Program-made: the position numbers and the translations under genes
Notes under the pieces: generated by a model
Database searches by the model: none
What the model was told of the DNA's origin: nothing
What the model saw: the letters and a program-made list of their open reading frames with translations, nothing else
Part shown: piece by piece, positions 41,933 to 48,220 of the stretch
How the letters are laid out: every line of letters begins with the position of its first letter
How positions within the stretch are numbered: position 1 is the first letter of the stretch
Assembly (NCBI GenBank): GCA_023428135.1
Contig: JAEYZG010000023.1
Location: 1-48,220, forward strand
Length of the DNA stretch: 48,220 nt
From: Bacteroidota bacterium
Lineage (GTDB): Bacteria; Bacteroidota; Bacteroidia; Cytophagales; Cytophagaceae
Direction: 5' to 3'

Positions 41933-42610
41933 TTAATTTGTCGCCTTTGCTGTAGAAAAAAGAGTCAATACTTTTGCAGACATCTTCAAAGCTTTGAGTA
42001 GCTTATGATTCTTCAGACTTTGAAAACGCTCGTAGAGTTTGGATTTTTTTACAAAATCCCATTTTTTCTTATTCTTTTCTTCAGGATCGTAGAGCATGCC
42101 TGTGCAGAGACAGTTTTTGTAATTCTTACTTTCCAGTATCTGAAAGTTTACGCAGCTTTGGCAGCCTTTCCAGAAGGTTTCATCATCTGTTAGCTCTGAA
42201 AATGTAACCGGACGATATCCTAGTTCAGAGTTAATTTTCATGACAGCTGCACTCGTCGTAAGGCCGAATAGTTTTGCGTCAGGATATTTTTTTCTGGAAA
42301 GTTCAAATGCCTTCTCTTTGATCTTGGTAGCCAGGCCTTCTTTCCTGAATTCCGGTGATACAATAAGGCCTGAGTTGGCCACATATTTATTGTGAGACCA
42401 GGTTTCTATATAGCAAAAGCCAGCAAATCTGCCATCCTTAGTGGTGGCGATAACGGCTTTGCCTTCTTCCATTTTTTTCTTTATGTATTCAGGATTTCTT
42501 TTAGCTATACCGGTACCACGTGCTTTGGCACTTTCTTCCATTTCTTTGCAGATTGCGTCTGCAAGAATTTTATGTTTTTCCCCAGCAATAGTTACAATAA
42601 AATCAGCCAT
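41933..42610 (-). CDS. GNAT acyltransferase, probable first enzyme of arginine synthesis
   Basis: 225 residues. Residues 1-145 form a GNAT fold: AVIATTKDGRFAGFCYIETW, NSGLIVSPEFRKEGLATKIKEKAFELSRK (the acyl-CoA pyrophosphate loop R-K-E-G-L-A/T), then MKINSELGYRPVTF. The C-terminal part has four cysteines, Cys150-x2-Cys153 and Cys167-x-Cys169 (FWKGCQSC, NCLCTGML), and a basic tail. As the cluster lacks argA and argJ, this gene at the head of the operon probably makes N-acyl- (perhaps N-succinyl-) glutamate; that is inferred from position. Cysteines could bind zinc or an Fe-S cluster. A structured 5' region lies upstream. Confidence 0.72.
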   Translation of the reverse strand: MADFIVTIAGEKHKILADAICKEMEESAKARGTGIAKRNPEYIKKKMEEGKAVIATTKDGRFAGFCYIETWSHNKYVANSGLIVSPEFRKEGLATKIKEKAFELSRKKYPDAKLFGLTTSAAVMKINSELGYRPVTFSELTDDETFWKGCQSCVNFQILESKNYKNCLCTGMLYDPEEKNKKKWDFVKKSKLYERFQSLKNHKLLKALKMSAKVLTLFSTAKATN

Positions 42611-42921
42611 TTTTTCTGCTCAGATAAATAAATTGATAAAATTAACCCTGGCTTATATTTAAAAAGCCCTTTTTAAATATTAAAATGAGTAAAGTGAATT
42701 GAGAGCAGAATTACCACATGGGTAATTCAAGAGGTATACCGGCCTAAGGCCTGGGGTTCCTGAATGGTAAAATTCTTCCTGCACCCATGGTTGTGGGAGT
42801 AGAGATGAGGTTAGAATATGTAAAAGTATTTACCATTTCTTATAATGAAAGAAAGCACGAAGTTAAGGTAAAATGCAGATTTTTCAAAAAGAGTTCGGTG
42901 AAAATCTGTAAAAAAATAACG
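42611..42921 (-). other. Structured leader region upstream of the arginine cluster
   Basis: No gene is convincing. Inverted repeats are dense: GAATTACC/GGTAATTC (42708-42715, 42721-42728), GGCCTAAGGCC (42741-42751), and AAAAAGCCCTTTTT (42661-42674). They lie 50-145 bases before the GNAT start on the minus strand. They could be a leader that controls the arg genes or a terminator cluster after the decayed gene at 42922. A 47-codon plus-strand frame (42805-42948) exists but overlaps the decayed gene. Confidence 0.45.
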
Positions 42922-43263
42922 CTAAATAGCACAATACTGTTTATTTAACATTTGGTCCATAACCATACGCTCATTATCAATTACTTTCTGCTTGTGGACG
43001 AACTGAATGTTTCCATAAATAAAAGCAAAAATTACTAATGGTATAAATAGTATACTATGTATGACAAGCGGTACGCTAACGGTGAATGTATATAACTCGC
43101 ATCAGGTACCAGTAATATGTAGATGTTCTGTTATAACTGATAAGTGTTCATTTACAAACTTGGTGAGGTCCAAAGAAGCTTTCTATCTGATACAGGGCAT
43201 TATCTGAAGTTCTTTATCTCGTTAAATTTCATACTCTTCAATAATTTCTTCAAAGACCTCCAT
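42922..43263 (-). pseudogene. Decayed small membrane protein gene with three in-frame stops
   Basis: From ATG 43263, one frame runs 114 codons to TAG at 42922 with internal TAA, TAG and TGA. Pieces read MEVFEEIIEEYEI, RDKELQIMPCIR, KASLDLTKFVNEHLSVITEH and then CELYTFTVSVPLVIHSILFI, PLVIFAFIYGNIQFVHKQ, MVMDQMLNKQYCAI. The last part has a good transmembrane stretch followed by a charged tail, unlike chance translation. The ATG is 8 bases after the stop of the lipoprotein gene at 43272, with a purine-rich site, so it was the second gene of that operon. The family is not recognised. Confidence 0.55.
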
Positions 43264-43271
43264 CCTATTGG

Positions 43272-44447
43272 TTATTGTTTGTTTCTTTCCTGAATCTCTT
43301 TATCCGTTAAAAGGACGTAGGCGTTCATTGCTGTGTTCCGGTTATCTGTGTTTAATTTAATTTTCCATAAATACCTCTCGGCCTGTAAAACTAAGGGCAC
43401 TTCACAAATAAACTCCATAGTTCTGGTTTCTCCCGGACTAAGGTTTTTGTAGCTGTTGCCATCAATTGTACTAATTCCTTCAGGGATAACTATTTCATGC
43501 ATCTGGTTCCCAAAATTATCCTGTACATTTACGTCACCTTTTAGTGATAATTTTTCTTTCGGACAAAAGAATTCCTGATTGCAAAGATTGACTATTTTAC
43601 ATGTCAGAATAAAGTATTGTTCATCACTGGTTAGTTCTCTTGACCTTTCTCCAGGTGTATGGTCCAATTGAAATTTTACAGGTCTTATCTCTGCCGAAAG
43701 TGCTGTAATTTCCAGATTCCCCATCTTTAAGGTTTTTCCCAGGGTAACTGTATGCTTCAGAATGTTTTGTATGTCAGAAGTCTGTTGGGATACATGTCCT
43801 CCTTCGACTGAATCTTTAACCTTAAGTTGGGAAAGAGCCTCTTCAAAGCGCAATTCATTGATTGCTTTTGAAATCTGTTCTTCCAGCTTGTGATTTTTAA
43901 AGGTTTTTGCCGATTTTTTTTTGCTGAAATTCAGATAGATTTTATAATCATTTTTTTCAGAAACTACCTTGAAAATCTTTTCTTCAGAGGTTACAACTAC
44001 AGGTTTTTCCTCCATCAGACTAAAAAGAGCATTTTCTGGATCTGGCATTTTATCTTCATTGCCACTGATTGAATTCAGCATAAAAATGCCTAATTCTCTC
44101 ATAATTTCTTCGGCATCAGGCTTGTAAAGTTTTGTGTACACTATTAAAGTATCAGCTCTTTTTTCTGTTTTCAGGATTTCATATTTGTATTGTTTCCTTA
44201 CATTTTTGGGGAGCTTTTTCTTAAGATAATTTTTTCTGTTTATTTCCCTTATAAAGAGATCCCTTGTTTTAATCTTTTGATCTTCAGCTGATAAAAGTTC
44301 ATATGCATCATCAGGCCGGGACTCAATATAGGTCAGGTCAAGATAGTTTTTTACCACATCTTCCGGCTTTCTGTGACAACTGCTAAACCCCACAATATTT
44401 GATATTACAAAAAGTAAGTACAAATAAAGCTGTATTTTTTTTTCCAT
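43272..44447 (-). CDS. Hypothetical lipoprotein, DUF4878-like N-terminus
   Basis: 391 residues with a lipoprotein signal ending NIVGFSSC (lipidated Cys24). Residues 28-100 (RKPEDVVKNYLDLTYIESRPDDAYELLSAEDQKIKT) resemble the NTF2-like DUF4878/Lumazine-binding lipoprotein domain. From about 235, LGKTLKMGNLEITALSAEI and later NVQDNFGNQMHEIVIPEG, NLSPGETRTMEFICEVP look like a DUF4352-type Ig-like domain. Both domain calls are by pattern. It is presumably anchored in the envelope; no substrate is known. It is followed by the decayed membrane-protein gene and is divergent from the threonine operon. Confidence 0.68.
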   Translation of the reverse strand: MEKKIQLYLYLLFVISNIVGFSSCHRKPEDVVKNYLDLTYIESRPDDAYELLSAEDQKIKTRDLFIREINRKNYLKKKLPKNVRKQYKYEILKTEKRADTLIVYTKLYKPDAEEIMRELGIFMLNSISGNEDKMPDPENALFSLMEEKPVVVTSEEKIFKVVSEKNDYKIYLNFSKKKSAKTFKNHKLEEQISKAINELRFEEALSQLKVKDSVEGGHVSQQTSDIQNILKHTVTLGKTLKMGNLEITALSAEIRPVKFQLDHTPGERSRELTSDEQYFILTCKIVNLCNQEFFCPKEKLSLKGDVNVQDNFGNQMHEIVIPEGISTIDGNSYKNLSPGETRTMEFICEVPLVLQAERYLWKIKLNTDNRNTAMNAYVLLTDKEIQERNKQ

Positions 44448-44636
44448 AACTATTAAAAATGTCCAATCGCATTCTTCCTCCTTAACAGAAGAACTCTGAA
44501 AAAATAATTAATGTTAATGCATATTGTATTGTGTTGAAAATTACTCTGGTATAGAGTTGGCCATAAAGATTTATTTTATTACAGGAAATATTTTATTAAT
44601 TGGCTGGCAGGATTTTGAATTAAAAAAACTAAAAAC

Positions 44637-44667
44637 TTGGGACGTGAGGTTCAAAATCTTAACTTTG
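44637..44667 (+). promoter_or_regulatory. Probable promoter of the threonine operon
   Basis: TTGG (44637-44640, near TTTG), 19 bases, then TAACTTTG (44660-44667), a perfect TAnnTTTG box, 43 bases before the thrA ATG. Confidence 0.55.
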
Positions 44668-44668
44668 C

Positions 44669-44698
44669 CCGATTATTTATTGGATAAATTGTAATCGG
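44669..44698 (+). promoter_or_regulatory. Leader hairpin before thrA
   Basis: CCGATTA (44669-44675) pairs with TAATCGG (44692-44698), with an inner TTTAT/ATAAA pair. It directly follows the -7 box and precedes the AGAGG ribosome site, so it would form at the very 5' end of the mRNA. Confidence 0.45.
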
Positions 44699-44710
44699 AA
44701 TCTAGAGGTA

Positions 44711-47176
44711 ATGAAAATTTTAAAGTTTGGCGGGACTTCAGTTGGAACTGCAGATAGTATCAGAAAGGTAGTGGATATTCTACTTTCTTATAAAAAAAAG
44801 AAGCAGGAATTTTCCGTAGTTTTTTCAGCAATGTCGGGAATTACCAATCAGCTGATTGAGGTAAGCAAAAAAGCTGCTGAAAGTAATGAAGACTATCATG
44901 CAATTCTTAAATCCATTGAGAATAAGCATATCAATGCTGTAAAATCGCTTATAGATATAAAAGTGCAGAGCAAAGTGGTAGCTCATATCAAAATGCTTAT
45001 CAATGAGCTTGAAGATCTGCTGCACGGTGTATTCCTTCTTAAAGAACTTTCTCCGAGAACAACTGATCTTGTAGTGAGCTTTGGAGAGAGAATGTCAGCC
45101 TACATTGTTTCCGAATTTATGAAACAATCAGGTCTTGATACTGAGTTCTGCGATGCTCGTAAACTGATTGTTACTGATAAAAATTTTGGTGCTGCGATTA
45201 TTGACTTCAAGGCGACAGATAAAAATATAAAGGAGCATTTTAAGACTACAAAAAAAATTCAGGCCATTACAGGTTTTATCAGTTCTACTGTAAAGGGTGA
45301 AACTACTACCTTAGGCCGTGGAGGTTCTGATTATACAGCTTCTGTATTTGCCGCGGCTTTGGGAGCAGAGGAAATAGAGATCTGGACTGATGTTGATGGG
45401 GTGATGACTGCAGATCCTAAGAAGGTTAAGGGAGCTTTTACACTGCCTGCCATCTCCTATGTGGAAGCAATGGAAATGTCACACTTCGGAGCCAAAGTGA
45501 TTTATCCTCCGACATTACAGCCCGCATTTAACAAAAAAATTGCTATCTGGATTAAAAATACTTTCAATCCGGAATTTGAAGGAACATACATCAGTGCTAA
45601 AACCAAGGCAAATGATTTCCTTATCAAAGGAATCAGTTCAATCCGTGAGATCGCATTAATCAGTCTTCAGGGAAGTGGTATGATGGGCGTTCCGGGAGTT
45701 TCTGCACGTCTGTTTGGCTCTTTAGCGAAGAAAAAAATCAACGTCATAATGATTACACAGGCTTCTTCTGAATATTCTATCTGTTTTGCAGTGGAGCCTA
45801 AAGAGGCAGAATATGCAGCAGAGCTGATCAACGAAGAATTTGCCAATGAAATTCAGGCAAAGAAAATTGATAACGCCATTCTAGAATATGATTTGTCTAT
45901 CGTTGCTATTATCGGTGAAAACATGAGGAATACTCCAGGCATAGCTGGAAAATTCTTTGCTTCACTAGGTAAAAACGGTGTTAACATTCGTGCTATTGCT
46001 CAGGGATCATCTGAATTAAACCTTTCGGTTGTAATAGGGGAGCATGATTTATCCAAAGCATTAAACTCTCTTCACGAATCATTCTTCCTGTCAGATATCC
46101 GTACGTTGAATGTATTTGTAGTAGGTTTGGGACTGATAGGAAGTACTCTTTTGAAACAGATACAAAAGCAGTCTTCACAATTGCTTAAAGAAAGACTTCT
46201 GAAGATTAATATCATTGGTATTGCTAACAGCAAAAAAATGCTGCTGGATGAAAATGGCATCAATCTGAAAGACTGGAATGGAAAGCTTGAGAATGACGGA
46301 GAAAAGATGAAGATGTCTGCTTTCGTTGAGAAAATGAAAAGTCTGAACCTTCAGAATTCAGTATTCGTGGACTCTACTTCAAGTAAGGATGTTGTTGAGC
46401 ATTATGAAGACATACTTAATACAAGCATTTCTATCGTAACTCCTAATAAACTCGCGAACTCAGGATTATATAAGGATTATCAAAAGATCCAGTCAGCAGC
46501 GTTCAAGCACGGGGTGAAATTCCTTTATGAAACGAACGTGGGAGCGGGGCTTCCGGTTATTAATACGCTGAAGGATCTTAAATACAGTGGAGATAAGATA
46601 TTGAAAATTGAAGGAATCCTTTCAGGAACGCTTTCATTTATCTTTAACTCATTCAAAGAAGGAACAAAATTCAGTGAGGTAGTTAAGGAAGCTAAGGAAA
46701 AAGGATATACCGAGCCGGATCCAAGAGATGATCTTAACGGAATGGACGTTGCAAGAAAGATATTAATATTGGCAAGGGAAGCAAATTACACGCTAGAAAT
46801 TGCTGATGTAAATGTAGAGAATATCCTTCCGGAGCCTTGCAGAAAGGCCAAAACTATTGAAGATTTCTTTGTTCAGCTTGAGAAAAACAATGATGTTTTC
46901 TCAGCAAGAAGAGATGAGGCAGCGAAGAAGGGTAACGTACTAAGATTTATTGCAACCCTTGAAAACGGTAAGGCAAGAGTGAGTCTTGAGGCTGTGGGCC
47001 CTGCTCACCCATTCTACTCTTTGAGCGGAAGCGATAACATGATTGCTTTCACAACGGAGCGATATAAAGACAGACCTTTGGTAATCAAAGGGCCGGGCGC
47101 AGGAGCAGAGGTTACTGCTGCCGGCGTTTTTGCTGAGATAATCAGCATAAGCAATTATTTGAAAAGTTTTATCTAG
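44711..47176 (+). CDS. thrA: Bifunctional aspartokinase / homoserine dehydrogenase
   Basis: 821 residues, usual length for the fused ThrA. The N-terminal aspartokinase (1-~300) opens MKILKFGGTSVGTADSIRKV and contains TTLGRGGSDYTASVFAAAL and EIWTDVDGVMTADP. Two ACT regulatory domains follow at ~310-460 (LISLQGSGMMGVPGVSARLF; VAIIGENMRNTPGIAGKFFA), the site of feedback inhibition by threonine in the family. The homoserine dehydrogenase part starts ~467 with the NAD(P) motif VVGLGLIGS and has the VTPNKLANSG, YETNVGAGLPVINTL, GILSGTLSFIFN and YTEPDPRDDLNGMDVARK blocks. First gene of thrABC, with a -7 box and leader hairpin; the stop is one base before the thrB ATG. Confidence 0.97.
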   Translation: MKILKFGGTSVGTADSIRKVVDILLSYKKKKQEFSVVFSAMSGITNQLIEVSKKAAESNEDYHAILKSIENKHINAVKSLIDIKVQSKVVAHIKMLINELEDLLHGVFLLKELSPRTTDLVVSFGERMSAYIVSEFMKQSGLDTEFCDARKLIVTDKNFGAAIIDFKATDKNIKEHFKTTKKIQAITGFISSTVKGETTTLGRGGSDYTASVFAAALGAEEIEIWTDVDGVMTADPKKVKGAFTLPAISYVEAMEMSHFGAKVIYPPTLQPAFNKKIAIWIKNTFNPEFEGTYISAKTKANDFLIKGISSIREIALISLQGSGMMGVPGVSARLFGSLAKKKINVIMITQASSEYSICFAVEPKEAEYAAELINEEFANEIQAKKIDNAILEYDLSIVAIIGENMRNTPGIAGKFFASLGKNGVNIRAIAQGSSELNLSVVIGEHDLSKALNSLHESFFLSDIRTLNVFVVGLGLIGSTLLKQIQKQSSQLLKERLLKINIIGIANSKKMLLDENGINLKDWNGKLENDGEKMKMSAFVEKMKSLNLQNSVFVDSTSSKDVVEHYEDILNTSISIVTPNKLANSGLYKDYQKIQSAAFKHGVKFLYETNVGAGLPVINTLKDLKYSGDKILKIEGILSGTLSFIFNSFKEGTKFSEVVKEAKEKGYTEPDPRDDLNGMDVARKILILAREANYTLEIADVNVENILPEPCRKAKTIEDFFVQLEKNNDVFSARRDEAAKKGNVLRFIATLENGKARVSLEAVGPAHPFYSLSGSDNMIAFTTERYKDRPLVIKGPGAGAEVTAAGVFAEIISISNYLKSFI

Positions 47177-47177
47177 T

Positions 47178-48110
47178 ATGAAAGATAGTATAAAAGTGTT
47201 TGCCCCTGCTACAGTGGCAAATGTGGCTTGTGGGTTTGATGTGCTTGGCTTTGCGGTCGAGAACCCGGGTGATGAGGTAGTGCTTACTAAAAAATCTACA
47301 CCTGGAGTAAAGATTACAACAATTACAGGTGATGAAGGAAGGTTGACGAAAGATGCGGATAAAAATACCGTTGGTGTTGCTGTTTCTCGTTTTCTCAAAC
47401 ATCTTCAGATTGATGCAGGTATTGAGATTACACTTCATAAGAAGATGCCCTTAGGCAGTGGACTTGGTTCAAGTGCAGCCAGCGCTGTGGCCGGGGTGTT
47501 TGCTGTAAATCAATTATTAGGGATGCCACTTAATCAGCAGGAATTACTTCCTTTTGCCATGGAAGGTGAGAGAATTGCCTGTGGTAGCGCCCATGCCGAT
47601 AACGTAGCTCCTTCATTGCTGGGAGGATTTGTTTTGATCAGAAGTTATGATCCCCTGGATGTGATTAAAATTCCTACTCCTGCAAATTTATTCTCAACCA
47701 TTATTCACCCTCAGGTGGAAGTTCAGACGAAAGATGCCCGTGAAATATTGAAGAAGCAGATCCCTTTAAGAGATGCTGTTACCCAATGGGGCAACGTAGG
47801 AGGATTAATTGCAGGACTTATGCTTTCTGATTATCAACTTATCGGAAGATCTATGAAGGATGTGATTGTTGAGCCTATAAGGGCAATTCTGATTCCTGGG
47901 TTTGAAGATGTGAAGCAGGCAGCTTTAAGTGCAGGTGCACTTGGTTGTGGAATATCTGGTTCCGGGCCGTCAATATTTGCACTTAGTACTTCTGAAGAAA
48001 TCGCTCATAAAGTTGGTAATGAGATGCAAAAAGTGCTGAACTCAATCCATATAGGAAGCGAAGTTTATATTTCTAAAATCAATAATTCAGGTCCACAAAT
48101 ACTGGACTAA
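47178..48110 (+). CDS. thrB: Homoserine kinase
   Basis: 310 residues of the GHMP kinase family. It phosphorylates homoserine to O-phosphohomoserine, feeding threonine synthase. Marks: VFAPATVANVACGFDVLGFA at the start, the ATP-binding MPLGSGLGSSAASAVAG near residue 90, and the C-terminal GALGCGISGSGPSIFAL. The ATG is one base past the thrA stop (TAG-T-ATG), pointing to translational coupling, and thrC follows 15 bases later. Confidence 0.97.
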   Translation: MKDSIKVFAPATVANVACGFDVLGFAVENPGDEVVLTKKSTPGVKITTITGDEGRLTKDADKNTVGVAVSRFLKHLQIDAGIEITLHKKMPLGSGLGSSAASAVAGVFAVNQLLGMPLNQQELLPFAMEGERIACGSAHADNVAPSLLGGFVLIRSYDPLDVIKIPTPANLFSTIIHPQVEVQTKDAREILKKQIPLRDAVTQWGNVGGLIAGLMLSDYQLIGRSMKDVIVEPIRAILIPGFEDVKQAALSAGALGCGISGSGPSIFALSTSEEIAHKVGNEMQKVLNSIHIGSEVYISKINNSGPQILD

Positions 48111-48125
48111 AATTTTCATTATAAA

Positions 48126-48220
48126 ATGAGATTATACAGTACCAATCGTTCTGCAGCGGAAGTATCTTTTAAAGAAGCTGTATTTAAAGGTTTGCCTGAT
48201 GATAACGGTCTATTTATGCC
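48126..48220 (+). CDS. thrC: Threonine synthase (5' part only)
   Basis: The window ends within this gene. The 31 visible codons read MRLYSTNRSAAEVSFKEAVF, then KGLPDDNGLFMP, the standard N-terminus of the fungal/Bacteroidota-type ThrC ('LYSTN....VSFKEAV..GLP.DNGLFMP'). The enzyme converts O-phosphohomoserine to threonine with PLP; the PLP lysine lies beyond the edge. It is 15 bases after thrB in the same operon. Confidence 0.93.
   Translation, partial: MRLYSTNRSAAEVSFKEAVFKGLPDDNGLFM

Noticed and set aside
42805..42948. 47-codon plus-strand frame beginning MRLEYVKVFTISYNERK
   Set aside because: Overlaps the end of the decayed minus-strand gene and has a lysine-rich composition typical of AT-rich noise; cannot be supported, though the first half looks somewhat protein-like.
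46940..47438. Minus-strand frames of 89-152 residues across the thrA/thrB junction
   Set aside because: Both strands cannot be explained better than by thrA and thrB, which have strong family motifs.
1..48220. CRISPR arrays, tRNA/rRNA genes, insertion sequences
   Set aside because: I looked for regularly spaced repeats, cloverleaf-like CCA-less arms, and transposase motifs and saw none; the repeats found are palindromic or spacer runs. A tRNAscan or Infernal run would be decisive.

Overview
The window is AT-rich chromosomal DNA from a gliding Bacteroidota, most like a Cytophagales bacterium (Cytophaga/Sporocytophaga type). This rests on several signs: type IX secretion (T9SS) C-terminal sorting domains on several secreted proteins; a gliding-associated C-terminal domain protein next to a PorP/SprF homologue; many Bacteroidota lipoproteins and outer-membrane barrels; promoters of the TTTG-N19-TAnnTTTG type; and an arginine cluster built around an acylornithine carbamoyltransferase. 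The genus is an inference.

Layout. 1-3.4 kb: end of a large secreted/adhesin-like protein, a PorP/SprF protein and a TPR/PD40 protein, reading as one T9SS/gliding operon. 3.5-6.2 kb: an MFS transporter, a carboxypeptidase-regulatory-domain protein and a HupE/UreJ-like membrane protein. 6.3-16.4 kb: housekeeping and stress genes (clpB, rlmN, dnaK) with cell-envelope proteins between them. 16.5-21.4 kb: a lipoprotein and two T9SS cargo proteins, one with FG-GAP repeats. 21.9-24.6 kb: a strongly degenerate glutamate-synthase-family protein, an Rnk/GreA-type protein and a YjdM zinc-ribbon protein.

24.7-28.5 kb (minus strand): the most unusual region. A lipoprotein metallopeptidase with an HExxHxxH motif is followed by four paralogous small lipoproteins. 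One of the four is frameshifted. Decayed 3' ends of further metallopeptidase copies lie directly upstream of two of them. The array therefore looks like repeated duplication of a peptidase + small-lipoprotein module, with loss of the peptidase and retention of the small partner.

28.7-42.6 kb (minus strand): the arginine cluster. In transcription order it is a GNAT acyltransferase, argG, argC, a four-helix-bundle gene broken by an in-frame TGA, argD, argF', argB, an argE-like deacylase and argH. A truncated, internally deleted second copy of argH lies 4.7 kb away, and a 1235-residue secreted propeller/PA14 protein sits between the two copies. The carbamoyltransferase has Ser at the position that decides acetyl versus succinyl specificity, so the pathway probably runs on N-succinyl intermediates. 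No argJ is present, so the acyl group is removed late, by the ArgE-like enzyme.

42.9-44.4 kb: a lipoprotein gene followed by a gene carrying three in-frame stops. 44.6-48.2 kb: the threonine operon thrA-thrB-thrC, with thrC cut by the window edge. Many gene ends are marked by clear hairpin terminators, listed individually.
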